In this document: positions 1 through 9,306 of the stretch, piece after piece
Numbering within the stretch: the first letter of the stretch is position 1
Layout of the letters: every line of letters begins with the position of its first letter
NCBI RefSeq assembly: GCF_046156175.1
Contig: NZ_JAYLVL010000005.1
Span: 1 to 64,000 of the forward strand
Length of the DNA stretch: 64,000 nucleotides
Source of the DNA: Lacisediminihabitans sp046156175
GTDB taxonomy: Bacteria > Actinomycetota > Actinomycetes > Actinomycetales > Microbacteriaceae
Direction of reading: 5' to 3'
The notes under the pieces: generated by a model
The model's input: the letters and a program-made list of their open reading frames with translations, nothing else
Database searches by the model: none
Told to the model about the DNA's origin: nothing
Position numbers and translations under genes: made by a program

Positions 1-254
1 TCACGGACTGTCGAATACGACAGATCCGTGGCGTCGTGCTCCTCCGCGAGACGGGCGAAGACTCGCCTCGCTGTGTGGCGCTGCTTGCGAGGGGCATCGA
101 GGTCCTGGCGGAGCATCTCGTCGATCGCCGCCTTGAACACGTCCAACCTCGGCGCAGTCCGGACTCTTGGTTTTCGGACGGGCGGTTCCGCCTGAGCGAG
201 AGCCTGCCGAGCTGTCGGCCGGCCGACGCCGTATCTTCGGGCTAGCTCTCTGAT
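1..254 (-). pseudogene. istA: IS21-family transposase IstA, fragment
   Basis: Reading leftwards from about 254, one open frame gives an IstA-like stretch: an HTH segment (IRELARRYGVGRPTARQAL), then 'EPPVRKPRVRTAPRLD', then 'DAPRKQRHTARRVFARL'. These are typical of the N-terminal region of IS21-family transposases, which act with an IstB ATPase. The start codon is missing: the frame is cut at about 250-256, where a serine-recombinase remnant begins on the other strand. The gene runs off the left edge, so the catalytic part is not seen. Family assignment is from motif memory. Confidence 0.7.
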
Positions 255-618
255 CGGATACGCACGCGTGTCCACGAACGAGCATGACCTCACCGCCCAA
301 TAGAACTCCCTGGAAGCTCTCGGCGTCCGATCGAACCTGATCTACACCGACCACGGTCTCACCGGCACCAACCGAGCACGCCCCGGCCTCCGCGAAGCAC
401 TCGCCGCCTGCCGGAACGGCGACGCTCTCGTCGTTGCCAAACTTGACCGGCTGGCCCGTTCACTCCGGGATGCGAAAGACATCATCGACGAACTCACCCT
501 CAAGGGCGTCAAGCTCAGCATCGGCGGATCCGTGCACGACCCGACCGACCCGGTCACAGGCCTGCTGTTCAACGTCCTGGCCATGGTGGCCGAATTCGAA
601 TCCGACCTCATCCGTGCC
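253..618 (+). pseudogene. Serine recombinase/resolvase remnant with in-frame stop
   Basis: The frame starting at 253 reads 'IGYARVSTNEHDLTAQ', then TAG at 301-303, then continues in the same frame with 'YTDHGLTGTNRARPGL', 'VVAKLDRLARSLRDA' and 'NVLAMVAEFESDLIRA'. These are the catalytic-domain motifs of small serine recombinases, including the nucleophile serine in 'ARVS'. The true start is missing and the frame ends near 618 without the C-terminal HTH. It is therefore a dead fragment, truncated at both ends and carrying a nonsense codon. It abuts the IS21 fragment, so this corner is a junction of mobile-element debris. Confidence 0.8.
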
Positions 619-766
619 TGGTTTCTCTGTCTCATAGAGGTTGTCGCTTGACGGCACCCGCGGGGCATGGAATTCAAATCTCGAATGGTCGTTTGAGAAA
701 CTCGACCAGGAAACGCTTTCGACGGACGTCCACGTTTCTAGGAGTTGTATGGGCGGGGAGCTCCTC

Positions 767-1423
767 CTACCGGAGTCGGTAGCCCATTCCCCTCACCGTT
801 TCGATGCACTCCGGGCCGAATTTGCTGCGCAGGTAACCCACATATACCTCGACGACGTTAGATCCTGGGTCGAAGTCGTATCCCCAGACTCGGCTGAGGA
901 TTTGTTCGCGACTGAGGACCTCGTCGGGATGGCTAAGGAATTCTTCGGCGAGAGCGAACTCCCGAGCTGAGAGGTCCACGGTTTGATCGCCGACTTGAGC
1001 GCGGCGTGTTTTGAGATCGAGGGTTAGTGAGCCACGTCGAAGGGGAGCATTGCTGGCCTGTGCGGTGTCTTTTAGACGGACTCGAACCCGGGCCAGCAGT
1101 TCCTCGAATTTGAATGGTTTGGCGAGAAAATCGTTCGCGCCGCTATCAAGACTTAATACGGTGTCTTGCACGGAATGACGGGCCGTCAGCATGATCACCG
1201 GTGTAGTGGAATCAGTCAGACGAAGCCGGCGGAGGACCTCAAATCCGTCGAGGGAAGGAAGGCCGATATCAAGAAGGATGAGGGAGTAGGAGCCTGTTTG
1301 AACCTCCGCGAGGGCTTCGGCGCCATCGATTCGGGAGGTGCAGCCGTATCCTTCTGCAGTCAGGCCGCGGCGGAGGAAGTCGGAAATTCGTGTCTCGTCT
1401 TCGGCGATGAGGATAGTGCGCAC
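767..1423 (-). CDS. OmpR-family response regulator (orphan)
   Basis: A 218-residue two-domain regulator. The receiver domain (about 1-115) has acidic pocket residues near position 9, phospho-acceptor D52 in 'LILLDIGLP', T80 and K102. The winged-helix domain (about 125-218) has 'LSAREFALAEEFLSHPDEVLSREQIL' split around the usual OmpR turn and ends 'ETVRGMGYRLR'. It should bind DNA after phosphorylation. No kinase gene is adjacent; a secreted-protein gene lies divergently 217 bp away and is a plausible target. It is a close paralogue, of equal length, of the regulator at 2551-3207, so the kinase at 3204-4682 might serve both (inference). Confidence 0.9.
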   Translation of the reverse strand: MRTILIAEDETRISDFLRRGLTAEGYGCTSRIDGAEALAEVQTGSYSLILLDIGLPSLDGFEVLRRLRLTDSTTPVIMLTARHSVQDTVLSLDSGANDFLAKPFKFEELLARVRVRLKDTAQASNAPLRRGSLTLDLKTRRAQVGDQTVDLSAREFALAEEFLSHPDEVLSREQILSRVWGYDFDPGSNVVEVYVGYLRSKFGPECIETVRGMGYRLR

Positions 1424-1640
1424 GGCGTCGAGCCTCCAGTCGTGAGGCCCCGTTCACCGTCCGAGCATGCCAACAATGGGCGGTTGCCGCTCCGAAAAGC
1501 CTCTACTACTTCCTATCGGCCGGACACGGTTCGAATGTTAGCGGATCTGACGACAATTTTTCGACCGGTCTTCACAACTTTTTGGTGAGACTTCTCTTAT
1601 ATTTTCCCGCCCGGAACGCTAATCCGCGAGACTAAGTGGT

Positions 1641-2270
1641 GTGAAACATTCGCTGCTTGTGGTTGCCGTGTGTGCGACCGGCGCTGTCGCCGCTCTCAGC
1701 GGTACTGCGATCGCCGCGTTCGCTGTGCCGGCTACATCCCAGTCCATCGCCGTCAGCCGAGTTGCAGCTATCTGGGTACCTCTCGACTACCACCCGACGA
1801 ATGTCACTGCATTTCCGTACTCCCGTCAGGCCAGCGTGGATGGCATCACTCTTGTCTCGGCGCCCGGCGCTCGCACAATCGGATACCCAAGCACTCCCCA
1901 CAGTGCAGACGACACCGATTCTGAATCTACAGTCGCTTCAATTGGAGACTCTTTCTCGTCTCAATCTGAACCGGTAGCGCCCGGAGCGCCTGTCTCCGCT
2001 CAGCCGGTGGTGACGAGCCCAGCCGAACCCGGAGATCTGTCACCAGCACCGAGACCTGCAGGCACCGGAGAAGGAAACGCGACTGAGACTTCCCCCGCTA
2101 AGCAGGACCAGCCCGCCAAGCAGGACCAGCCCGCCAAAGACAAGCCCGCCAAGGCGTCGAAGGTGGAAGGTCCAAAGGGCAATGGTCCGACAGGGTCGAA
2201 TTCATTGTCGGATCAGTCAACTGGTGGTGACGGATCCAATAAAGATAAGTCGGGCAAGAACGGCAAATAG
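1641..2270 (+). CDS. Secreted Pro/Ala/Lys-rich hypothetical protein
   Basis: A 209-residue protein with a GTG start. Residues 1-29 look like a signal peptide (KH, hydrophobic core, 'AIAAFA'). The mature part has about 60 residues of mixed composition followed by a low-complexity, probably disordered tail with a duplicated 'AKQDQP' unit and many Lys, Pro, Ser and Gly. No LPXTG motif or membrane anchor is visible. Its position opposite an orphan OmpR regulator and near a full two-component system suggests an envelope-stress or sensor-accessory role, but function is unknown. The composition of the C-terminus makes homology searches unreliable. Confidence 0.7.
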   Translation: MKHSLLVVAVCATGAVAALSGTAIAAFAVPATSQSIAVSRVAAIWVPLDYHPTNVTAFPYSRQASVDGITLVSAPGARTIGYPSTPHSADDTDSESTVASIGDSFSSQSEPVAPGAPVSAQPVVTSPAEPGDLSPAPRPAGTGEGNATETSPAKQDQPAKQDQPAKDKPAKASKVEGPKGNGPTGSNSLSDQSTGGDGSNKDKSGKNGK

Positions 2271-2338
2271 TTCAGGTTGCTGTGACCTCCTCCTCGTCTT
2301 TCGTCCTTATCTGTCTGTCTCGGCGAGGCTCTTCTAGA

Positions 2339-2359
2339 GGAAATCCCGCCGGGAATTCC
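2339..2359. other. Imperfect palindrome in a convergent intergenic region
   Basis: Between two convergent genes (stops at 2270 and 2551) lies an imperfect palindrome with arms GGAAATCCCG and CGGGAATTCC around a CC/GG centre. It could be a bidirectional terminator or a protein site; there is no U-run. The remaining ~250 bp shows nothing recognisable. Confidence 0.3.
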
Positions 2360-2550
2360 GAAGCACGGGAGTGGTCGCCAGGCGGGAAAGCTATTCCTGT
2401 CCACTAGCTGGTGGTTGTGGACATGTTTGGGGAAAGTGTCAGCGTTCGCACGTTGGTGTCCCGGTCGCTGGGTCGACTGCGCACTGGTTCACTTGTGGTG
2501 AGGGTGCGAGCACTGTTCGTTGTGTCCGCCCCCCCGTCCGGGAGACCTCC

Positions 2551-3207
2551 TTATTTGAGTCGGTACCCGAAGCCGTGGACGGTTTCTATGCTCGCACCGC
2601 CAATTTTTGATCGGAGCCCAGCGACTGTTTGCGCGACGACAGTCTGAGGCGACAGAGCCGCTCGGTCCCAAACTTCGGCGAGAAGTTGTCGGGGGCTGAG
2701 TATCTGGTTGGGATGCAGGAGGAACTCCTGAGCTAGAGAGAATTCTCGTGCTGTCAACTCCACCTGGCTCTGGCCGACGTATGCTCGCCGTGTGGCCGGA
2801 TTCAGACGAAGCTCGCCGCGACACAGTTCGTCCGGGGTGGCTGGTGCCCGTTCGCGGAGCCTGAGTCGGACGCGCGCGAGTACTTCATCAAATTTGAATG
2901 GTTTGGTGATGTAGTCAGTGGCTCCTCCGTCGAGACCACGGACGATGTCATCGACTGCGTATCGCGCTGTCAGGAGCACCACCGGGGTTGAGACGTCGGT
3001 GAGGCGAATGTGGCGAAGAATTTCAAACCCGCCCATTCCGGGAAGTCCGACGTCCAGGAGCATGAGGTCGAAATGCCCAGATTTTGCGTGAAAGAGTGCT
3101 TCGGAACCGTCAGCTACGACCGTGCACGCAAACCCGGCTGACTGTAACCCACGGCTCACGAACCCGGAGATCCTGATCTCGTCTTCGGCAATCAATAATC
3201 TCGTCAC
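2551..3207 (-). CDS. OmpR-family response regulator of a two-component pair
   Basis: A 218-residue regulator starting at GTG (3207) in 'VTRLLIAEDEIRIS'; the longer upstream frame is inside the kinase gene and is not used. Receiver motifs are 'IAEDE', 'LMLLDVGLPG' (phospho-Asp near 52), 'LLTAR' and 'TKPFKF' (Lys near 102). The C-terminal winged helix ends 'ETVHGFGYRLK'. Its start overlaps the kinase stop by 4 nt (GTGA), indicating translational coupling. It is paralogous to the orphan regulator at 767-1423, with shared 'KPFKF' and 'ARVRLRL' segments. Confidence 0.93.
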   Translation of the reverse strand: MTRLLIAEDEIRISGFVSRGLQSAGFACTVVADGSEALFHAKSGHFDLMLLDVGLPGMGGFEILRHIRLTDVSTPVVLLTARYAVDDIVRGLDGGATDYITKPFKFDEVLARVRLRLRERAPATPDELCRGELRLNPATRRAYVGQSQVELTAREFSLAQEFLLHPNQILSPRQLLAEVWDRAALSPQTVVAQTVAGLRSKIGGASIETVHGFGYRLK

Positions 3208-4682
3208 GATTCCACCAGATCTGCTGGGGCCGAAACTTCGCGGGGAAGCATCAGGGAAAATCGGGTCCCGTTCGGCGACGAGACGAAGCTGACAGTGCCG
3301 CCATGCGATTCGGCGATTGCTTTGACGATGGGCAACCCCAGCCCAGAGCCGGCGATTCCGCGCCCCGAATCCACTCTCCCGAATCGGTCGAAAACTCGAT
3401 CGGCCGCCTCCGGTGGGATTCCTGCACCTTGGTCGGCCACCCACAACTCCGCCCCCTCAACATGTGAGGTCGATCCGAGCTCGATCGGAGAACCGGGTGG
3501 CGAATACTTCGCCGCGTTGTCCACTAGTTGCAGCCATGCTTGTGTGATCTTCGCGGAATCGATGGACACCGTTACCTCCGCGGTATCGCCCAGAATCCAC
3601 TCATGGTCGGGCAGGACAGATGCTTTCGCGAACACTTTCTGTGTCAAAGGGGCAATGTCCACTGCCGTCAGTTTCGGGGTTGCCCGTTCAGACTCGGCCA
3701 ATAGTGCAAGGTCTTCAACTAAGCCGGTCACTCGGTCAAGTTCCTCGATTGCGAGCGTTCGAGTGGCGATTACCTCATCCGGGTCGAAAGCATTAAGGAT
3801 TTCCAGATGACCGCGGACAATGGTGATCGGGGTATGGAGTTCGTGTCGAACATCGTCAAGAAGCTGCCGTTGGTCCGTCATCGCTTGATCTAAGCGGTCG
3901 AGCATCCTATTCACGGTGCGGGTAAGAGATGATAGGTCATCGTTTCCAACGACTGGGATCCGCTCACTTCGATTCGTGGAGGTCACTCGAGAGGCGGCCA
4001 AACGGAGAATTCGAAGTGGGCCGAGAAGTCGGCCTGCGAGGAACCAGGCTGAAGACCCAATGATGGCTATTGCCAGACCGATGACAATCCAATACGTCGT
4101 GAACGCCGATGTTAGGTCTCCGAGTTTCGCATTTAGATCTACCGCTGCCACGTAGACGCCGAAAGTGTGGTCCTCCGCGACCGTCACTGGCGTGGCCACA
4201 TAGCGAACAGGACCGAACGCAGAAGTGATCGTCCCGATGTGAGTTTTACCGTCGGCCACCTCGCGATTTACCCGGGATACCAAGCCGGGGATCGCTTGCA
4301 AACGAAAGTCTGTCGGAACGCCGGGCGCGAATCGTGCCCGCGAGTCGAGAATACCGAGAGAGCTTTCATGCCGGGAGGGAAGCACCCGTCCGACCACGGC
4401 CTGTAAGGCACTGGAAGACGTGCGGAACGGCTCCGGGATCGTCGTGGACAAGCTTCCGGAGTCGGTGATGTTAGAGGCGCCGAGCACAACAAGACGCGCC
4501 GCTTCCAGACGAGAAAGGAGCGACGCATCCACCGCGCTCATGATCCGTTCCCGCTGAATGAGAAACGTCGCAGCGCCACCCGCGGCCATACCAAGAGCAG
4601 ACACCAGAACGATAGCCACGACCAAACGGGCACGCACTGACCGGAACGGCCAGCGCAACCGGCGTCCCCCGAGACGATTCAC
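3204..4682 (-). CDS. Sensor histidine kinase
   Basis: A 492-residue membrane kinase. TM1 is about 19-42 and an extracytoplasmic sensor about 43-195. TM2 is about 197-218, followed by a HAMP linker. The dimerisation/phosphoacceptor helix has 'DDVRHELHTP' with H280 as the likely phosphorylation site. The ATPase domain has an N-box ('LQLVDNAAKYSPPGSP'), a G1 box ('VADQGAGIPPEAADRVFDRF') and a G2 box ('GSGLGLPIVKAIAESHGG'). It phosphorylates the regulator encoded next to it, which overlaps its stop codon. The signal is unknown; no recognisable ligand domain is present in the sensor. Confidence 0.93.
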   Translation of the reverse strand: MNRLGGRRLRWPFRSVRARLVVAIVLVSALGMAAGGAATFLIQRERIMSAVDASLLSRLEAARLVVLGASNITDSGSLSTTIPEPFRTSSSALQAVVGRVLPSRHESSLGILDSRARFAPGVPTDFRLQAIPGLVSRVNREVADGKTHIGTITSAFGPVRYVATPVTVAEDHTFGVYVAAVDLNAKLGDLTSAFTTYWIVIGLAIAIIGSSAWFLAGRLLGPLRILRLAASRVTSTNRSERIPVVGNDDLSSLTRTVNRMLDRLDQAMTDQRQLLDDVRHELHTPITIVRGHLEILNAFDPDEVIATRTLAIEELDRVTGLVEDLALLAESERATPKLTAVDIAPLTQKVFAKASVLPDHEWILGDTAEVTVSIDSAKITQAWLQLVDNAAKYSPPGSPIELGSTSHVEGAELWVADQGAGIPPEAADRVFDRFGRVDSGRGIAGSGLGLPIVKAIAESHGGTVSFVSSPNGTRFSLMLPREVSAPADLVES

Positions 4683-5173
4683 CTCTCCAGTATGACCAGA
4701 CAGTCCCGCTACAAGGTTGGCGTTCGGTACCCCAGAGAGGGGGGGCGCAAACCTTTCCCCAATTTTCCTTGGCGATGGTGCGGACTATTCGACCACGGCT
4801 TGAAGCTCTGCCGCTCCCCCTCATCTGGCTCGCGAGGCGCGATCCGAATGATGATTCAATCGACACTACGGGGAAGGTGGGCGACAGAAACGGGAGAGGG
4901 AGGCAGAGCACAACTAGCGCTCGGCTCCGGAGTCTTCCAATGAAATGCCGCAACCATCACACTCAAGCTCAACAGGGAAGTGCCCGGCTCCACCCGGACC
5001 GGGCACTATCACTGGCGTCATTTTGTGCCGGACCCGAACCAGCACCAAAGGACAACTCTGGAGAAACGTTCCACATGAACGACAACACTCACCCTCATGA
5101 GAAGTGCTGAACGATCGTCTACCCGAAAGAGATCGTTTTTCGCCCGTCTAATCCATTCCCCCGCCGGTACCCC
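4683..5173. other. Intergenic region without a convincing gene
   Basis: About 490 bp upstream of the kinase. Short frames on both strands lack ribosome sites and family motifs. It presumably holds the kinase promoter; I could not identify -35/-10 boxes with confidence. Confidence 0.4.
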
Positions 5174-5820
5174 TTGGGGTTCCCGGTAATACGATCCTGC
5201 CGCGTCGCGGAGGTAACAACGGAAGACGAGAATGAGAGACTTCTTATCTTCGCCTCTGAGCTGGGCCAACTCGTTATCGGGTTACCGCGGCCGGACAGCG
5301 GTCTTGGAATGGTAAGGCGAACGCTAGCCGCCTTTAAGCGCACCGCTCAATCCTGTCCCGTTCCCACCAGACCCAATTCGGTGCGTGCTGACCAGGTCGC
5401 TGCCACAGCGCGTAGGATCTCGGAGGTCGTTGACACCCGCCTTCGCTCTGAGATGAGCCCGCTGAAGTCTGCGTTGGCTTCCCAACCAGAATCGGCTTAC
5501 GCCGGCCCCGGGCCTGGTACGCCGACGACGCGACCACCGACACTGTCGTGATGTTCATCTCCCCGACCGGTTCATCATTTGACACAGCTCTCACCGTCGA
5601 TGGACTCACCGAATTCAGCTACCGGAACACCTCGGAACAGCCTGACGGTGTCACCGATCAGCAGTGGCGCGAACGGGAAGAGTACTGGGAGCGAGTCACT
5701 CCGACCGGAGCGCTCAAGGCGACGATGACTGACCTCGCGATCGAATCCCCTGTACTCGATTCGGCGGACCCCGCTGTGATCACTCAGCTGCTCGAGGTAA
5801 TGCCTTCGTCGAACCGCTGA
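5174..5820 (+). pseudogene. Frameshifted hypothetical gene
   Basis: Two overlapping plus frames look like parts of one gene. The first (5174-5551) reads '...ALASQPESAYAGPGP' and then runs into a Pro/Thr-rich tail. A one-base shift near 5515 joins it to 'WYADDATTDTVVMFISPTGS', which continues to the stop at 5820 as an ordinary hydrophilic protein ('TVDGLTEFSYRNTSEQ', 'WREREEYWERVTPTGALK'). Either a frameshift has killed a ~215-residue gene, or only 5548-5820 (90 residues, GTG start) is expressed. I recognise no family. Confidence 0.4.
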
Positions 5821-5825
5821 GCCCG

Positions 5826-5975
5826 GAGCGTGACAGTCATAACAGTCACCGATTGTGGCGAAGGAGGGCATCCGTCCGGATGGGCGAACTTTGTTCGTGA
5901 ACGCCCATGACGTGAAGTGGACTCCGTTGTCGGCGTGGACAATTCCGCCAGCAGCGGGTTGCCTGGTTGATTGGG
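5826..5975 (-). pseudogene. IS3-family OrfB fragment
   Basis: The minus strand encodes 'AAGGIVHADNGVHFTSWAF' followed by 'TNKVRPSGRMPSFATIGDCYD', the heart of the DDE integrase core of IS3-family transposases. Homology stops exactly after 'GDCYD' and is followed by TGTCA. The intact element further right is interrupted by IS110 at the equivalent codon and is also followed by TGTCA. Only about 45 codons survive. Confidence 0.75.
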
Positions 5976-6372
5976 CTGTAGATGACTGCAGCATTTTTTC
6001 CCTTAGTATCAGCCATTCCGTGACCGTGAGTCCTAAGTGACGAACTTCAGAATCCGATCAGCCGGTTTGACCCGAGCGTGCAGTACCGGTTGATCGGCGA
6101 ATGAGCAATGGCGAGACGCGAGATGAGGATTGTGATGAGCCGGGCGATCGCGAACGCGAGCACAACAATGACCAATTCGCTCGCCATCCACCAGCGGGTG
6201 TTTCGCCTGTCGCGCGGTTAGTGGGACTGAGCTGCAATTACCCGAGGCTGAGCTCGTACTCGCCGAGTCTCTCCTTCCGATGGGAGGAAAAGTACCCTTC
6301 CAACCAGACGTGTGCAGGAGTACAAGTATCTAAGTAAGTTACCTAATCCACACACTGTTAGGGGTTTCACAC
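5976..6372. other. Region upstream of the rhodopsin gene
   Basis: About 400 bp with no supported gene. A 37-codon frame at 6108-6221 (+) begins 'MARREMRIVMSRAIANAST' but has no good ribosome site or known homologue. The rhodopsin ribosome site is probably 'TAGGGG', 11 nt before the ATG at 6373. The AT-richer stretch at 6325-6355 is the likely promoter area. Confidence 0.4.
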
Positions 6373-7272
6373 ATGATTGACACGATTTCTCCCTGGAAAG
6401 CGAGCTTGACGCTGGCTGAGCATTCCATCATCGCTTATGTTCTCTCCATAGCGGGCTTGGCGCTGTTCGCGTTCTTCGTCAAATCGTGGGTATCCAGGAA
6501 TGAAGTCACCTCCCGGTACCGCGACGGCGTGTACGCAGCCATGGGCGTCACCGGTATCGCTTTCCTGTCCTACCTTCTCCTTGTTGTCGAGTTCGCGATC
6601 GGATATGTGCAGAAAGGGCAACTCTGGGTGCCCAACTCGAACGCCATCCTCTCCTGGGCTGCGCGATATTTTGACTGGACTGTCACCGTCCCTCTTCTCG
6701 TCATCGAACTTCTCGCTGTGGCGACCCTCGCGGGCGCCGAAGTGACTCGTTTACGATTCGTCGGAGTCGGAGCCGCGATCCTCATGATCTCCACCGGCTA
6801 CATCGGAGGCGTCGTCATCGATGAGGGCCAAAACATCGGCGCGCTGTGGATCTGGGGAATCATCTCTGGTGTTTTCATGCTGATTCTCTACTTCCTGGTC
6901 ATCTATGTCATCGTTCGCGGCAACCGGGATCTCCCCGGCACAGCCGCCGCGGTCACGTTGCGAAATGCCGGCATCTTGCTTCTGATCACTTGGATGGCGT
7001 ACCCGGTCGTGTTCGGTCTCCAGGGTTGGGGCCATGGCGGTGCCGTCACCACTTGGATGCAGGTTGTACTTTCAGTGGCAGACATCATCGCAAAGGTGGG
7101 ATTCGGGGCAATGATTCATAAGGTCGCCAAAATTCGCTCGGCGATGGACATCGTGGAAGGCATCGACACGCTGCCCGAGGCGGTGTGGATCTCGTCCGAG
7201 AAACTCTCCGACAGCACCGCATTAACTGTGCCGGGCGTAACGCCTGCTGGCGGGCACGCGGGTCAACGCTAA
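6373..7272 (+). CDS. Microbial rhodopsin, probable light-driven proton pump
   Basis: A 299-residue seven-helix retinal protein. Helix C reads 'AARYFDWTVTVPLLVIELL', placing R98, counter-ion D101, T105 and E112 at the positions of bacteriorhodopsin R82, D85, T89 and D96. The resulting D-T-E triad is typical of outward proton pumps. Helix G has 'VADIIAKVGFG' with D237 and Schiff-base K241. A ~45-residue hydrophilic C-terminal tail follows helix G. No retinal or carotenoid genes (blh, crtE/B/I) are near, so chromophore must come from elsewhere. There is no arginine inside helix B (residues 52-79). Surrounding genes are decayed, but this frame is intact, which implies selection. Confidence 0.95.
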   Translation: MIDTISPWKASLTLAEHSIIAYVLSIAGLALFAFFVKSWVSRNEVTSRYRDGVYAAMGVTGIAFLSYLLLVVEFAIGYVQKGQLWVPNSNAILSWAARYFDWTVTVPLLVIELLAVATLAGAEVTRLRFVGVGAAILMISTGYIGGVVIDEGQNIGALWIWGIISGVFMLILYFLVIYVIVRGNRDLPGTAAAVTLRNAGILLLITWMAYPVVFGLQGWGHGGAVTTWMQVVLSVADIIAKVGFGAMIHKVAKIRSAMDIVEGIDTLPEAVWISSEKLSDSTALTVPGVTPAGGHAGQR

Positions 7273-8020
7273 AAGCACCTTGCACCGCTCCACCCGCTGG
7301 GAGGATCACTCGGTCTTCACGGGAGCCTCCCAGCCGGAGGTGCACGGGTCCCAGCCGACACCATTTGTACGGGACGGGCTGTGACCTACTGGGCTCTCCC
7401 CGCCCCCGGGGGGTTGGGGGGCGATAAACGGCGGAGAACGCGCCGGGCTCGCGGCGGTCACATCCGTTGCCCAGGCCGGCTCCAAGAAGCTAATCGTGAT
7501 CTTGGACAGACGTCCGGAAGACGATGTCCGGCGTATCCGGTGCTTCGTGGGATAAGGGTGCGAACTTAGTTCCAGGAGAGATGACTCACAGCTGTCCCCA
7601 CTGGGAGGTCCGGACCAATGCCGACATGGTCACCGCCTCAGACCGGGGATAGCCATGCCGCTTTATTTCCGCGGTCGAGTCGCCCTTCCGTTAGCACGAA
7701 TAATGGTGGACCTTTTGGTCGTCTGCGCGTTGTTCACCGCGGTCCCATCTGTGATGGCGGTCGGATTTCACGTCACCTTCCGGACCTCAGTTCGTCACCT
7801 GACCGCCCCAAACGCACCGGGGTGGCTCCCGCTGAACGTTCACGGCCAGTGCGCGTCCTCGCTCCCCTGATGTTGCACACTACGAATCCGGAACTGCACC
7901 TTACCCTTATTGGCACCGTGGCAGCACGCCACGCCCTCATTGGCGAGTATTCACCAGTATGGAAATGCGTCAAAGATGTTGGATAGAACACCCGATGCCG
8001 ATGATTTCTCTCGAGGCAAA
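7273..8020. other. Long non-coding/decayed stretch after rhodopsin
   Basis: About 750 bp without a supported gene. A G/C-run inverted repeat near 7396-7421 (CCCCGCCCC and GGGGTTGGGG) could terminate rhodopsin transcription. A 71-codon frame at 7655-7870 has one hydrophobic segment ('MVDLLVVCALFTAVPSVMA') but nothing recognisable. It looks like eroded coding DNA. Confidence 0.4.
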
Positions 8021-9232
8021 ATGACCACACGTGAACCTGCAGAGATATACCCCTCCCCTCATTTTGTGGACCCGGGAAAACTGTCGCACGATAATCCCAC
8101 AGCGCCCTCGGTAGTAGAGCGATGGCTGTTGCAAACGCACCAATTGGGGCGGGCATTACTTACCTCGAATTCAACTCGTGATCCATCCACCGTCGTGGTG
8201 GAGCGTCTTCGCCGGGCTGCGCGCGCATCCCACGCCGCAATAATCAGCGGCCCCGGCCCCGAGGTCCAAGAACCCATCCCGTCCACGACCCTCAACCAAC
8301 CCGCGATAAACCCCCACTCCCCCAAGCGCATCACCTCCCCGCCCCTGCCGGAGATCACCAATTTGTCGACCGCCTCGATCAGGACGGGAGTCTCATGCCC
8401 GGTACTGTTCTGATCGTCACCCTCACCGGCATGGGAGGGGAGAACACGACCCTCGCCCTCATCCGTTATCCTCCGCAACCTCGTTTCGCCCGGTTGAATC
8501 ATCGCTCGCGCAACATTTTGTCGCCTCCGCTGCGGTGCTGGTCCAGTACAAGCAATCTCAAGAAGCGAAAATAGCCCAGGCGGTCCAAGCTGACCGTTTG
8601 CGTATCGCGTCAAACCTTCACGATCTCGTGAGACAGGACCTGTTCGGCTTAGCGCTCGCCCTTCACACAGTCGCAACACAGCTCCCCGACTGCACGCTCA
8701 CCCAGGCGATCAGAGACAGCGTGGAAGAAATTGACGATGCTGACTATGTCAAGCTGACATGGTCACAAACTCTATTTTTGCGCTACGTCAACCCGTGCTC
8801 GATCAGACGAGTCTGAGGTCACGAATACTCAATATCGTGACCGCAACTCCGTTCGGGTTCGATCCTTCCGTAATGTTTGCCGGACGAATCGACGCCGCGT
8901 TTCCCGAGGAGCTTCATGAACCACTTTTGCATCGCTGAGTGAGATGCTCGCGAACGTGCTGCGTCACTCTGCCGCTCTCGCGGGTAGGGTTTCGGTAACT
9001 GCTGACCTTGGGTTCCCAATTGACCCAACTCATGGTCGTAGACGACGGTATCGGGTGGACCGGGAAACCCCACACCGGTCACTTCACCGAACGCATGGTG
9101 GACTGGGCAAGCGAACTCGGTGGCTCGTGCACATTCTCGACTTTCCCCTCAGGCGGAACACAGGTCCAGTGCAGCGTCCCATTTCGCCCAGCTTTAGCGA
9201 CGTCGGAAAGCCCAATCTCTCCGTGGGCTGAA
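8021..9232 (+). pseudogene. Decayed GAF-domain sensor histidine kinase (DevS/NarL type)
   Basis: Fragments in different plus frames line up as one kinase. A possible start at 8021 (MTTREPAEI) leads to 'VERWLLQTHQLGRALLTS' and 'VVVERLRRAARASHAAII', resembling the first GAF region of DevS-type kinases. After shifts, 8520-8740 reads 'AQHFVASAAVLVQYKQSQ' and 'DRLRIASNLHDLVRQDLF', the HisKA_3 phospho-acceptor motif (H in 'NLHD'). A further frame reads 'EMLANVLRHSAA' and 'VVDDGIG...ASELGGSCTF...GGTQVQCSVPF', the ATPase domain. At least three frame changes make it non-functional. Confidence 0.75.
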
Positions 9233-9306
9233 TCAATCAGCATCGATTGCCGCGACCGCCCTACAGTGTCAACCACTGGATCGACGCATTCATCTAAGGG
9301 GACCGG

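Noticed and set aside
4769..5110. 113-codon plus frame upstream of the kinase
   Set aside because: No family motifs, no ribosome site, low-complexity start.
6373..7272. Calling the rhodopsin a cryorhodopsin
   Set aside because: As I recall, that group has a buried arginine near the cytoplasmic side; helix B here (residues 52-79) has none, so the label is not supported.
8059..8679. 206-codon minus frame
   Set aside because: It lies opposite the decayed histidine kinase and has no motifs; a shadow frame.
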